A stretch of DNA of 64,000 nt, taken from Seohaeicola zhoushanensis (GTDB lineage Bacteria; Pseudomonadota; Alphaproteobacteria; Rhodobacterales; Rhodobacteraceae). Of the stretch, positions 1 to 8,746 are shown piece by piece. Positions within the stretch are counted from its first letter, which is position 1, and the number at the start of each line of letters is the position of its first letter. The stretch lies in NCBI RefSeq assembly GCF_014656415.1, contig NZ_BNCJ01000006.1:1-64000 (forward strand), in the 5' to 3' direction. A model generated the notes under the pieces. The model was not told where the DNA came from. It worked only from the letters and a program-made list of their open reading frames with translations, and did not search any database. A program made the translations under genes and the position numbers.

Positions 1-150
1 TGGCCTCCTTGCCTCAAAATTAGCGAAGAAGGCGTCCACGATACACGGGGCTATTCAACGGCAGGAGGACCGCCGCTGACCAGGGTATGCACCCGGCCGA
101 CCATGTGCTAACCTGTCCGGCATATTGAAGTTCAGTTTCGAGGCATGAAT

Positions 151-1848
151 ATGCCGGCAAAACCTGACTCACGGGCGGAAAAGGCTGCGCTCAAGACCGC
201 GCTTTCGGAAGCCCGCGCCAAGCCGATCAGCTTTGCGGCGCTGATTACCAAGGATGGCATCGTTTTCCAGGCGGAGAAGAATAAGTCGGTAGATGCGATG
301 AAGAAGGCCGCGCGTGGACAAGGCGGCGGCACCCGCGGCGCTTGGGGCAAAATGTCGTCGAGCGGCAGTTCCATCCTGTTAATTTGCGACGAGGAACCTG
401 CGTCGAAGATCGAGCAGATCGTGCGCAAGCACTTTGCCGACCGAGGACATAGCGTGAAGGTCGAGGTCAGGCTCAAGACGGAGGAATATGCCGTCGAGGA
501 ACCCGAGGAGGTCACCGCGACTGAGACGCCGGAGCCAGAACCCGCGCCGGAGCCTGAGCCCGAACCTGAGTTGGGGCCCGAGCCGGAACTCGAACCGGAA
601 CTCGATACCTCGGGCCCGACGGAGGAGGAACCCGAAGAGGAGGCCGAGGATCCGGACGACCCAGATGACGAGGACGACCTTGCCGCGCAGACCGGGGATC
701 TCGACCGGCTGCTCAAGGCAGCGCGGAAGAAGCAATATTTCTTCGCGCTGATGCTCGGCAAAGAGGCGCCGGTCCTCAAGGCGCACCGCCGCCGCAAGCC
801 TGGAAAACTGATCCTTGCCGCGCGGCAGGAAGGCGCCGGACCGCGCGGCGGCTGGGGCCGAATGAACGTGGAGGGGCGAACGGTCGTCTTGACCTGCGAG
901 GAGGCGCCGCCCAAGTCCCTGGCGCGGCAGGCGCGGCTGTTCCTGAGGAGTCAGGACCTGAAATACAAGGTCATCTGCCGGCTGCCGTCGGGCGAGGTGG
1001 TCGACAGTGACGACGACGAAGAGGAGATCTTGGCGGAGGCGCCCCAAGTGGCCGTCCCGCAGGAGCCGGGCACTCTCGAACCGGCCGGCAACAGGGAGCC
1101 ACGGATTTCCGCAGCCCTGGCGGCGAAACTGGATAAGGCACGGCAGGTCGTCGCGCTGTTCGCGGACGCGCCGCAGGACGCGGCGCGACTGCAGGGCCTG
1201 CTGGATGCAGCGAACCAAGCGGCTTCGAGCGGCGACGAAGTGGCTGCAGCGCAGCAGTTTGCCGAGTTGGCGCAGCTGGCGCGTGAGACGCCCCGCACGC
1301 CGGCGGAAAGACGCGCGCGGTCCATCGGAGCGTTTGTCGATATGCGCGACGACATCAGCGAGACGGTTCGGCAGTTTGACTTTGCCGCCGGCTATCTCAC
1401 CGAGCTCTGCCGCTCCGGGGTGGCTGCCTGCAACACCGGCGACTTCAATCTGGCCGACCGAAGGGCCGAGCAGGTGCGGCGCGGTCTGCAGGCGGCAAAA
1501 GCCGGGCCTCTGGACGAAGATCAGCTCGAAAGCATCGTGGCCGGACTGATGCCCAAAGCCGAGACTGCACCGGCAGAATTCGACCGCATCACCGCTTTCC
1601 TGAAACCAGTGCTGGAGTCGGACGATCCGCAGAAACAAGAAGTGGATCAGTCGGTGGACGCCTACCGGGACGCTGCCGCCCGACAGGATACGTCCGGGGT
1701 TCTGGCCGCCATCGGCGACCTGCGGCGCCATGAGGCGACCCTTAACGGCGTCGGCCACCAACTCGGCCAGGACGGCACGCTGCGCCAGCCACTTAAGCCC
1801 GACACATTCGCCCGTCTTTCGGCGCTGCTGTCGGCGGAGAAGGGATAG
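151..1848 (+). CDS. Uncharacterised protein with duplicated RGxWG[KR]M domain and acidic Glu/Pro linker
   Basis: I do not recognise this family. Counting from the ATG at 145, residues about 30-112 and 200-284 are two copies of the same domain: FAAL/FFAL start, RGAWGKM versus RGGWGRM in the middle, then a hydrophobic strand ending in C(D/E)EE/CEEA and an R-rich helix. Between them lies a Glu/Pro/Asp linker (about 115-180). Residues 300-565 are predicted alpha-helical and Ala/Gln-rich. No signal peptide or membrane segment is visible. ATG 151 was preferred over 145 because GAGG at 140-143 lies 7 nt upstream of it; the difference is two residues. The stop TAG shares one base with the GTG start of the toxin-like gene, so the two are translationally coupled. 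Partnership with that gene (adaptor, chaperone or co-delivered factor) is inference from linkage. Confidence 0.8.
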   Translation: MPAKPDSRAEKAALKTALSEARAKPISFAALITKDGIVFQAEKNKSVDAMKKAARGQGGGTRGAWGKMSSSGSSILLICDEEPASKIEQIVRKHFADRGHSVKVEVRLKTEEYAVEEPEEVTATETPEPEPAPEPEPEPELGPEPELEPELDTSGPTEEEPEEEAEDPDDPDDEDDLAAQTGDLDRLLKAARKKQYFFALMLGKEAPVLKAHRRRKPGKLILAARQEGAGPRGGWGRMNVEGRTVVLTCEEAPPKSLARQARLFLRSQDLKYKVICRLPSGEVVDSDDDEEEILAEAPQVAVPQEPGTLEPAGNREPRISAALAAKLDKARQVVALFADAPQDAARLQGLLDAANQAASSGDEVAAAQQFAELAQLARETPRTPAERRARSIGAFVDMRDDISETVRQFDFAAGYLTELCRSGVAACNTGDFNLADRRAEQVRRGLQAAKAGPLDEDQLESIVAGLMPKAETAPAEFDRITAFLKPVLESDDPQKQEVDQSVDAYRDAAARQDTSGVLAAIGDLRRHEATLNGVGHQLGQDGTLRQPLKPDTFARLSALLSAEKG

Positions 1849-4800
1849 TGAGCGTCACCACCGTCAAGGTTCGCGTGGCACTGAAACCCGGAATGACGTG
1901 TCTCGAGGCCAAAGGGCAGGCCTACCTCAACTTTACGCCGCGATATACAGCGGCCTTCGTGAAAGAACTGATTGCCGCGATGCAGAAGGACGGCGCGACG
2001 GTGTCGATCCGCCGCGCCGACGGTACCGGGCTGGACGTGCCCTGGTCGACTCCCGTGCGTGATGCGCTCGACCTGCCGGACGACGCGACCTATGCCACGG
2101 TCCTGATCGACGTGCTGGACAGCGATCTTGCGGAACACAACAAGGCCGCCTCCGGCGATGGCGAAGCCGGCGGCGCCTCGATCAACCTGTCCAAACATCT
2201 GTCAGTTGTCGCATTGCAAGGTACTGGCGCGGGTGCAACCGCCGAGACCGAAGATGCAGCAGCCAAAGGTGACGGCGGCGGAAATACGGCGAAATACCAC
2301 AGTTACCCCAAGGTGTTTACGGTGACAAAACCGATGAGCAACCTGGAGTTCAGCAATCTGGTCGATATGGGCCTCGGGATGACCGAGGAACAGGCCAATC
2401 GCGACAACGTCAAACCCGAGAACCGAGTGCAGCCGACAGATTTCGAGGTCACCCAGGAGATCCTGGACAGAGGCAATGGCGCCGGCCCCGGCAAGCTTGT
2501 CGTGCTGATCATTGACGAAAGTCGGCCGGTGATGGACGACGAGACGGTCGTGGATGCCGAGGAGTTCATAAAGGGTCTGCCGGAAGACCAACTGAAAGCG
2601 CTGAACGACAAGACCGATGCGCTCTTCAGGGAAAAGTCCGGCTACAAACCGGGCGAGAAGCTCGTAAAGGGCGATCCCCGCTTCGAGCAGATGGCCGCGG
2701 CCTGGTTGGAGTTCCGGCGTGAACTGGCCGATGTTCAGAATCAGGTCGCCGGTCTGCCGGAACGGCTGCGGGCCTTCCTGCCGATCGGCGAGGACGGCAT
2801 TCCGCTGACCGCCGAGAACATCGGCGAGATCATGCGACTGGCCGACAAGCTCAAGGACGTGAGCGATGCTGAGTTGGCCGAATTCTGGGATCGCACGAAT
2901 GCCAAGACCATGGACGTCACGAAGTTCGTGGACAGCGTCGAGCGCTATCTGGCCCGGTTGGAGGAGCGCAAGGAGGCAACTGACAAGCGAGAGGAGGCAG
3001 AGCGCGCACTCTACGGCAAGGAGGAGCTCTACAGGATCTGGGACCTCGCCAACGAAAAGAAGAGGCCGGAAGTCTACAGGGTCCGCAACGAACCGTTTCC
3101 GTCGCCGGAGAACGTCGCCTACAACAAAACCATCGACAAGGCGAAGGCAGACCTGCCGGCCCTGCTGGAAAAATACGGATATGCCAGCGAGGCGGCGTTC
3201 GCGGCTGAAGTCAAGGCCTATGCCAACAGCTTCCGCGACGAGGCAATTGCGATCGCGCAGGATTCACTCGACAAGCGGGACCACGAGATCTTCGATTTCC
3301 GCGACGAACATGTTTCGCCGGAGTCGACCAGCGGCATGTTCGACGCACTGGCCGAGGCTCGCGAATACCATGTCGCGCGTTCAATGGGCTGGGGCGACGA
3401 GGGTTTGGTCAAGGACCTGACCCCGTACATCGAGGAAGCCGCGCGCAAGGATCCGCATCTTGCAGCGCTTTTGGACTTTTTCCGTAAGGAGGACCCCAAA
3501 GGGGCCATCCCCGAGGAAGTGGTGGAACTGTTGGTCAAGGAAGACAATCTGACCGACTTCCGCGAAGAACTACAGGAAATGCTGGACGATCGCGACGAGG
3601 CGATCGACGAGATGCGCGGGAACTTGACCGAGAAGGACAAGATCTGGAGCCTGGACGCTGCCATGGGAGTAGCGCGTGCGCGCGCCGGGGTCGCAAACGA
3701 CGGCTTGATGCTGGACGATATTCTGGACGAAGCCACGGACGAGGCGACCAAATGGGACTGGGTTGGCGAGGTCGCGCTGGGGGTCGCCGCCGTGATTGCC
3801 GGCCTGGTCTCGGGTGGCACCGGGACCGTCGCTATCCTGGCCGGGGCCGCAGCGCTGGGGCTGGGGGTCTATGGCGCTTGGGACACGATCGACGAATACA
3901 ACGAGGACCAGGCGGCCTATCTCTCAGGTCTCGCCTCCTCGCGCCCGTCCATCGTCTGGGTGGTAATCAGCCTGGCCACGCTGCCGCTCGACGTGCTGGG
4001 CCTTGGTTCGGCGATCCGGGGCACGATCAAGGCCGGCGGCGCCATCGCCAAGGTTAGCAAAATTACCCATATCGCCGCGATACTCGATGAAGGCCACGAC
4101 GTCGGCAAGGCGGTGCGCGGTTTCGACGACGCGGCCAAGACGGTCAAGACCGCCGAAGAGGCCGTTGATGAGGTCAAGAGGCTCGACGACATTCTGAAGA
4201 AGATTGAGGTCGAAGGCGTGCCCCTCCCGGACGAGCTGCGCCACGCCATCGTCAAGGGAGCAACGCAGCATCTGGACGAGGCGCTTGCGCTGGCCAAGCT
4301 TGCGCCCGAGCCGATGAATCTGGCGAAGGCCACATCGGGCGAGATCGCGGGCAAGATCGAATTCGCGGTGTTTCGCCAGAAGGCCCGTGGTACGGGCGAC
4401 TTCAAGGCTTTCATGGAAAGCGCCGATGCCAAGGCGATCGTCGGCTCCGCGGACGACCTGAAGGCCAGCCCCGAGTCGCTGGCCAAGGTCAAGGAAGCCT
4501 ACGCAGCCGCCGAGAAAGAGGCCGAATCGCTGATCGACACAGCGCGCGGGATGGGCCTGTCGGACGACGATCTGGAAGTGGCCATGGAATACTGGGCGCG
4601 GCATCCAGATATGACCCGCGATGAGCTTCTGTCAGGCGTAATCAAACCGATGTCGTCCTACGGCCCGCCGCTGAAATGGCCGAAAAGGACCAAGCCGACC
4701 GGGAAAAAAGGCGACGTACCGACTGGCAGGCGGCTGGAAGCGAAAGAAGGTGATTTGGCGGCGACGAAGCACGAGATACTTCGCGACAACGAATCCGCGG

Positions 4801-5168
4801 ATGCTCTGGCCGACAGCGGTTACAAGGTCGAGTTGAATCCCGGCAAGCGACCGAATGGCAGGAAGCCCGACTACAAGATCGAAGGTGAATGGGCCGACAA
4901 TCTGGCGCCAAAACCCAACACTGACCCGTTCAATATTTGCTCGCAGATTTCCAAAAAACTGGGGGCGAGCCGGGAGGCGATGGCGGTTGTTCCCGATCGG
5001 ATCCAGGCGCAGCGCATCGTTCTCAACCTGAACGATTGGAAGGGCAGTATTGACGAGTTGCGCGAGGCCGCCCAGGCATGGAGGCTGAACAAGACCGGAC
5101 CGACGCTCGAGCAGCTGGGTCTGGAAGAAATTCTAGTCGTCAAGGACGGTCTCGTCTTTCCGCTCTAG
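1848..5168 (+). CDS. Large modular polymorphic-toxin-like protein with C-terminal CdiA-CT-type nuclease domain
   Basis: 1106 residues, GTG start preceded by GGAGAAGGG. Layout: an N-terminal beta-rich section (1-90), a long charged helical middle (160-630), two hydrophobic stretches separated by an EEYNEDQAAY-type turn (about 640-750), more helices, and a C-terminal domain at about 963-1106. That tail contains SGYKVELNPG, KPDYKIEG (about 1006-1013), GEWADN and QRIVLNL. This is the pattern I know from CdiA C-terminal nuclease toxins, a PD-(D/E)xK-like fold with the Asp of PDY and a following acidic residue as likely metal ligands. The Gly/Ala-rich hydrophobic core resembles the segment preceding toxin domains in proteins delivered by contractile injection systems or other polymorphic toxins. 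No signal peptide or adhesin repeats are present, so it is not a classical CdiA. A small immunity candidate follows after 20 nt. Confidence 0.75.
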   Translation: MSVTTVKVRVALKPGMTCLEAKGQAYLNFTPRYTAAFVKELIAAMQKDGATVSIRRADGTGLDVPWSTPVRDALDLPDDATYATVLIDVLDSDLAEHNKAASGDGEAGGASINLSKHLSVVALQGTGAGATAETEDAAAKGDGGGNTAKYHSYPKVFTVTKPMSNLEFSNLVDMGLGMTEEQANRDNVKPENRVQPTDFEVTQEILDRGNGAGPGKLVVLIIDESRPVMDDETVVDAEEFIKGLPEDQLKALNDKTDALFREKSGYKPGEKLVKGDPRFEQMAAAWLEFRRELADVQNQVAGLPERLRAFLPIGEDGIPLTAENIGEIMRLADKLKDVSDAELAEFWDRTNAKTMDVTKFVDSVERYLARLEERKEATDKREEAERALYGKEELYRIWDLANEKKRPEVYRVRNEPFPSPENVAYNKTIDKAKADLPALLEKYGYASEAAFAAEVKAYANSFRDEAIAIAQDSLDKRDHEIFDFRDEHVSPESTSGMFDALAEAREYHVARSMGWGDEGLVKDLTPYIEEAARKDPHLAALLDFFRKEDPKGAIPEEVVELLVKEDNLTDFREELQEMLDDRDEAIDEMRGNLTEKDKIWSLDAAMGVARARAGVANDGLMLDDILDEATDEATKWDWVGEVALGVAAVIAGLVSGGTGTVAILAGAAALGLGVYGAWDTIDEYNEDQAAYLSGLASSRPSIVWVVISLATLPLDVLGLGSAIRGTIKAGGAIAKVSKITHIAAILDEGHDVGKAVRGFDDAAKTVKTAEEAVDEVKRLDDILKKIEVEGVPLPDELRHAIVKGATQHLDEALALAKLAPEPMNLAKATSGEIAGKIEFAVFRQKARGTGDFKAFMESADAKAIVGSADDLKASPESLAKVKEAYAAAEKEAESLIDTARGMGLSDDDLEVAMEYWARHPDMTRDELLSGVIKPMSSYGPPLKWPKRTKPTGKKGDVPTGRRLEAKEGDLAATKHEILRDNESADALADSGYKVELNPGKRPNGRKPDYKIEGEWADNLAPKPNTDPFNICSQISKKLGASREAMAVVPDRIQAQRIVLNLNDWKGSIDELREAAQAWRLNKTGPTLEQLGLEEILVVKDGLVFPL

Positions 5169-5188
5169 CAACAGACAAGGATTCACAA

Positions 5189-5617
5189 ATGGCCTTGGAG
5201 ATGAACGCCTATTTCGTGACCAACCTGTCGCTCGGCGATCTGCTGGCGCTGTTGGAGAAGTCCGGCGAATTCACCATCGAGGGCGATGCGGCCCATGGCC
5301 TTGGCGCGGTTGCCGTCTCCGACATCTGCTCCGAAGCCGATCAGGAAATGGTCGAGGCAAGCGCGGGGGTCGTGCCGACCGCCGAAATACAGATCCGCAT
5401 TCAGGAGACCGAACCCGCCGGTGCGGATCGCCTGCTGCTCAAGCTGCTGGCCCGGATCATGTCCGAGCGCGACATGGATGGCGCGGTGATCTTTGGCAGT
5501 GGTGGCGTGGCCTTTACCCGGCAGGGCCGCGAATTCTTTGTCTCGCCAGATATCGAGGGCACCATTGGCCATGGCGATTTCATGCTGCCGACCGTGATAC
5601 ACACCAAGACATTCTAG
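5189..5617 (+). CDS. Probable immunity protein of the upstream toxin (SitI3-like)
   Basis: 142 residues; ATG 5189 has an AAGG about 8 nt upstream. The protein is acidic, soluble and has no signal peptide. Its body follows the order I associate with SitI3-type immunity proteins: an N-terminal strand plus helix, a PTAEIQIRI strand, a long helix (LLLKLLARIM), then DGAVIFGSGGVAFTRQG and FFVSP. Size and position, 20 nt after the toxin-like gene on the same strand, fit an immunity protein, which would bind and block the C-terminal nuclease in the cytoplasm. The stop lies inside the edge of an IS remnant on the other strand, so the very C-terminus may have been set by that insertion. The SitI3 assignment is by eye only; the position-based immunity role is the stronger argument. 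Confidence 0.65.
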   Translation: MALEMNAYFVTNLSLGDLLALLEKSGEFTIEGDAAHGLGAVAVSDICSEADQEMVEASAGVVPTAEIQIRIQETEPAGADRLLLKLLARIMSERDMDGAVIFGSGGVAFTRQGREFFVSPDIEGTIGHGDFMLPTVIHTKTF

Positions 5618-5880
5618 CGCTTTACGGCGCGCCTCCACCGCACCGCTGTGATAGAGAGGTCACCGGATGCAGCGCGGGAAGCGGGCATCTGCGCCGCGGT
5701 CGGCAATGGCATCGCGGCGTTTGCGAGTATCTTAGGTGCCGTCGGCGCTGACGTTGCCGATCCGCCCGTGGGCAGGGATCTGATCGAGCAGGTCGGGCTC
5801 TTGATCCGCATCGGCATTCGACGATCGCTCACCCAATCGCTTCAGCGAGTTGTACAGCGAGTAGGTGCTCTCCCCAAATG
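5610..5880 (-). pseudogene. Decayed IS5-type transposase fragment
   Basis: Reading the minus strand from about 5880 to 5690 gives a stretch ending in DLLDQIPAHGRIGNVSADGT, then a TAA, then DTRKRRDAIADRGADA. In intact IS5/IS903-type transposases of this group the TAA position is a Tyr (SADGAYDTRKCHDAIA). A second disablement follows (frame change and TGA after RCIR), after which GAVEARRKALEC resembles the downstream transposase segment. Only an internal piece remains, with no start and no terminal repeats. It abuts the immunity gene and is one of two IS traces at this boundary. Confidence 0.75.
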
Positions 5881-5900
5881 GTGCGAGACCTCAGAAACTA

Positions 5901-5920
5901 GGGTCAGGACCCATTAATCG
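5901..5920 (+). repeat. Left inverted repeat of the IS427-group element
   Basis: Pairs with 6788-6807 at 15 of 20 positions; preceded by TA, matching TA after the right end. Confidence 0.75.
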
Positions 5921-5975
5921 GCTTTAGGAAGTGTGGGCCGCGTGATTCAAACCCCTGAGCTTTTTGGGGGTGGTG

Positions 5976-6810
5976 ATGAGCAACTTGTTTTGGTTGACCG
6001 ACGATCAGATGGAGAGGCTTCGGCCCTTTTTTCCGAGGGCGAGGAAGATCAGAAATCGATCCGGTGGATCGGTTTCCTGACGAACGGGCAAGCCGCGTGT
6101 GGATGACCGGCGTGTTCTGAGTGGTATTATCTTCATCAATCGCAATGGGTTGCGGTGGTGTGATGCGCCTAGGGAGTATGGGCCGCCGAAGACGCTCTAC
6201 AACCGATGGAAGCGTTGGGGCGACATGGGGGTCTTCGCGCGGATGATGGAGTGGCTGACCTCTGAAGGCACCGAGCAGAAGACGGTAATGATCGACGCGA
6301 CGTATCTGAAAGCGCATCGCACGGCCTCGAGCCTGCGGGCGAAAAAGGGGGATCTGACGACCAGCGCGGTCGCCTGATCGGGCGGACGAAGGGCGGGCTG
6401 AACACCAAGCTGCACGCCGTCACGGATGCGGTGGGGCGCCCGCTGCGGTTCTTCATGACGGCGGGCCAGGTCAGCGACTACACCGGCGCACTCGCCCTGC
6501 TGCGTAGTCTTCCGGAGGCCGAATGGCTGATTGCCGACCGGGGCTATGATGCGGACTGGTTCAGGGAGGCCTTGAAAGACAAGGGGATACGCCCTTGCAT
6601 CCCAGGAAGAAAGTCCCGCGGCAAGGCCATCCGCTACGACAAGCGGAAATACAAACGGCGCAATCGCATCGAGATCATGTTCGGCCGTTTGAAGGATTGG
6701 CGTCGCGTGGCCACACGCTACGACAGATGCGCGAAGACATTCCTCTCCGCCATCGCGCTCGCCGCAACCGTCATCTTCTGGCTTGGACGATCAATGAGTC
6801 TGGAGCCTAG
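5976..6810 (+). pseudogene. IS427-group transposase, two reading frames, disrupted
   Basis: Frame 1 starts at ATG 5976 (MSNLFWLTDDQMERLRPFFP), the usual N-terminus of this transposase. After FFPRA it runs into an extra segment and hits TGA at 6078-6080. The family sequence resumes at GKPRVDDRRVLSGIIF in the same frame and ends at 6377. The second half (RLIGRTKGGLNTKLHAV, then DRGYDADWF and RRNRIEIMFGRLKDWRR, with the conserved DDE acidic residues) is in the -1 frame. The switch is at the A5G5 run at 6342-6351, where IS427-group elements normally frameshift. The second frame has no stop before the right inverted repeat: an apparent extra G near 6785 moves the TGA that would end it out of frame. 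The stop in frame 1 and the lost terminator are lesions; the frame switch is normal for the group. Confidence 0.8.
6788..6807 (-). repeat. Right inverted repeat of the IS427-group element
   Basis: Complement of the left end with five mismatches; followed by TA at 6808-6809. Confidence 0.75.
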
Positions 6811-7023
6811 AAGCCTTTCGAGGTCCGATGGAGAGCCTTCGGTCAGAAGTCCGGCAGTTGGCAAGTTTATGCGTTCCGCGACATGGCGGTCTTCCCAATT
6901 GACGTCGGTGAAACTGGAGCAAACAATGCTGTCGAGAAGGTTCGACGTCAGGGCCCTGCCCTCCGCCACTTGCACCTGCAAAACCGTTCTCCCGAAGCGC
7001 TACAGGCCCGACTTGCATCTGTT
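6810..7023. other. IS-flanking segment without a recognised gene
   Basis: Between the IS right end and the EamA stop codon. Short frames are open on both strands, but none has a convincing start, ribosome site or family resemblance. It may be the residue of a gene interrupted by the insertion. Confidence 0.4.
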
Positions 7024-7926
7024 TCAGAAAGCCCTGCGGGACCGCGGCAATCCCGTCGGCCGGGCGACTGCTGCAGCGCCAAGGCGGTTAGCGCGTTGGC
7101 CTCCGTAGACAGATCCCAGGACGATCGCTGCGCCAATTCCTTGTAGCAGCGAAAGCGATTGATCCAGAACCACCCAGCCCAGGAGCACGGCGGTCACTGG
7201 GCTCATCATGCCGAGCATCGACACCGCTCCCGGTTCGATCCGGGCCACGCCACGGAACCAGAGCGCGTAGGTCACTGCCGCGCCGATGAGACCGAGCCAA
7301 GTCAGCCCTGCAAGATTGGTCATCGTGAGAGGCGGCAAGGCGGGTTCGACGATCAGCGCGAGTGGCAGCAGGATCAAGCCGCCTGCACTCAGCTGCCAGG
7401 CGGTGAAGCCGAGCGCCGACACCGGCGGCTGCCATTTCCGGCTGAGCACTGTGCCCGCCGCCATCGAGGCAGCGCCACCAAGCCCCGCGGCGATACCCAC
7501 CGGGTCCAGCGCCGCGTCGGGGCCAATCAGCAAGAGCGCCACGCCCAGGACGCCTGCCGCCGCGAAGACGACCGCTCCGGTTCGGATCGGCGTGCCAAGC
7601 CAGCCGCGCGCCATCAGGATCACCATCATGGCCTGGAGTGCCCCCAGCGTGGCCGCCACGCCGCCGGGAAGCCTGTAGGCGGCGACGAACAGCAGCACCC
7701 AGAACAGCGCGAAGTTCAGGCTGCCGAGCAGGAAGACGCGCCCCAGCCAGGTGCGGGGAGGCAGGCAGCGGGTGAGCGCGAGGAGCAGCAGCCCGGCCGG
7801 TAAGGCGCGCAGCGCCGCCAGGGTGATGGGATAGCCGGCGGGCAGCGTCTCGGTCGTGACGAGATAGGTGCTTCCCCAGATCGCTGGGGCAAGCGCCGTG
7901 AGAAGGATGTCAGTTGTGCGGGACAT
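7024..7926 (-). CDS. EamA/DMT-family inner-membrane exporter
   Basis: 300 residues with ten hydrophobic helices and two similar halves of five, the layout of the drug/metabolite transporter superfamily. Family-typical features are IWGSTYLV at the N-terminus, a GAVVFAAAGVLGVALLL helix in the middle, and a second half beginning around AAGTVLSRKW. The last helix ends in IVLGSVYGG, followed by a short basic tail. It is expected to export a small metabolite or amino acid; the substrate cannot be read from sequence. It lies 113 bp downstream of wrbA on the same strand and may be its operon partner under the LysR regulator. Confidence 0.88.
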   Translation of the reverse strand: MSRTTDILLTALAPAIWGSTYLVTTETLPAGYPITLAALRALPAGLLLLALTRCLPPRTWLGRVFLLGSLNFALFWVLLFVAAYRLPGGVAATLGALQAMMVILMARGWLGTPIRTGAVVFAAAGVLGVALLLIGPDAALDPVGIAAGLGGAASMAAGTVLSRKWQPPVSALGFTAWQLSAGGLILLPLALIVEPALPPLTMTNLAGLTWLGLIGAAVTYALWFRGVARIEPGAVSMLGMMSPVTAVLLGWVVLDQSLSLLQGIGAAIVLGSVYGGQRANRLGAAAVARPTGLPRSRRAF

Positions 7927-8039
7927 GTGATGTGTCTCCTGTCAGCGCCCGTCAGAGCGGGTGGAGGCCCGCGGATGCGCAGAGAATGCGCACCCGCGGG
8001 CCGGGGCATCGTGAAACACCGCGATGCGATGGCAGGCCA

Positions 8040-8663
8040 TCACGCGGCTTCCTCGGCCCGGTCGATGCGCGCCAGTCGCGCGGCTATCCTGGCCACATGC
8101 GCGCCCTGGAACCGTGCCCCGGCGAGGTCCGTCTCGGTGGGGGCACGCGACCCGTCGGCGCCGGCGATGGTGCCGGCCCCGTATGGGGCGCCACCGACGA
8201 TCCGCTCGGCCGAGGTCTGGCCGGCAAAGGTGTAGGGCATCCCCGCGATCAGCATCCCGAAGTGCTGCAACGGGATCTGCGTCGACAGCAACGTCGCCTC
8301 GTGGCCGCCATGCTGCGAGCCGGTGGAGGCGAAGACCGCCGCGACCTTGCCCACCAGGGCGTTGCGGGCCCAGAGCCCGCCGGCCTGGTCGAGGAAAGAC
8401 TTCATCTGCCCGGCCATCATGCCGAAGAGTGTCGGCGTGCCGAAGATGATGGCGTCGTAGGCTTCCATGTCGGCCGGCGCCGCCAGGGGCGTGTCGTCCG
8501 TCATGAACCCGGCCTTCTGCCGGATGTCTTCGGGCACGGTTTCTGGCACGCGGCGCAGGTCGACTTGCGTGCCGGGCACGCTGCGGACGCCTTCGGCCTC
8601 GGCCTGCGCAAGCGCGCGCACGTGGCCGTAGCTGGAGTAGTAGAGAACAAGAACTCGGGTCAT
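8040..8663 (-). CDS. wrbA: NAD(P)H:quinone oxidoreductase, WrbA type
   Basis: 207 residues, the usual WrbA length. It is a flavodoxin-like FMN protein that reduces quinones by two electrons and limits redox cycling. Seen: the N-terminal FMN phosphate loop YYSSYGHV, the GTPTLFGMMAGQMKSFLDQ segment, and GSQHGGHE plus GGAPYGAGTIAG in the C-terminal half, which are family signatures. The upstream 107-bp gap carries a LysR-type box next to the lysR gene, so induction by that regulator under electrophile or quinone stress is likely. Confidence 0.93.
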   Translation of the reverse strand: MTRVLVLYYSSYGHVRALAQAEAEGVRSVPGTQVDLRRVPETVPEDIRQKAGFMTDDTPLAAPADMEAYDAIIFGTPTLFGMMAGQMKSFLDQAGGLWARNALVGKVAAVFASTGSQHGGHEATLLSTQIPLQHFGMLIAGMPYTFAGQTSAERIVGGAPYGAGTIAGADGSRAPTETDLAGARFQGAHVARIAARLARIDRAEEAA

Positions 8664-8746
8664 GGGATCCTCTCGAAGTGTGGGGTTTCATTGCCCGTGA
8701 GGATCGCGGATTGGCCGGACCGGAATAACCGGCCGGCTCTCACTTC

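Larger units (their letters stand above)
5901..6807 (+). mobile_element. IS5 family, IS427-group insertion sequence (damaged copy)
   Basis: About 907 bp. Left end GGGTCAGGACCCATTAATCG (5901-5920) and right end CGATCAATGAGTCTGGAGCC (6788-6807) are imperfect inverted repeats, 15 of 20 positions pairing. TA at 5899-5900 and TA at 6808-6809 fit a TA target duplication. The two-frame transposase organisation is that of the IS427 group. The copy carries lesions in its first frame and at its 3' end (see the transposase entry), so it is probably immobile by itself. Confidence 0.85.

Noticed and set aside
520-610. Tandem DNA repeat of GAGCCGGAAC-like units
   Set aside because: It is the coding of a Glu/Pro linker; units vary and stay in frame, so it is a protein feature rather than a separate repeat element.
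6883-7146. Plus-strand ORF next to the IS element
   Set aside because: It runs into the antisense of the EamA gene and has no recognisable domain or ribosome site.
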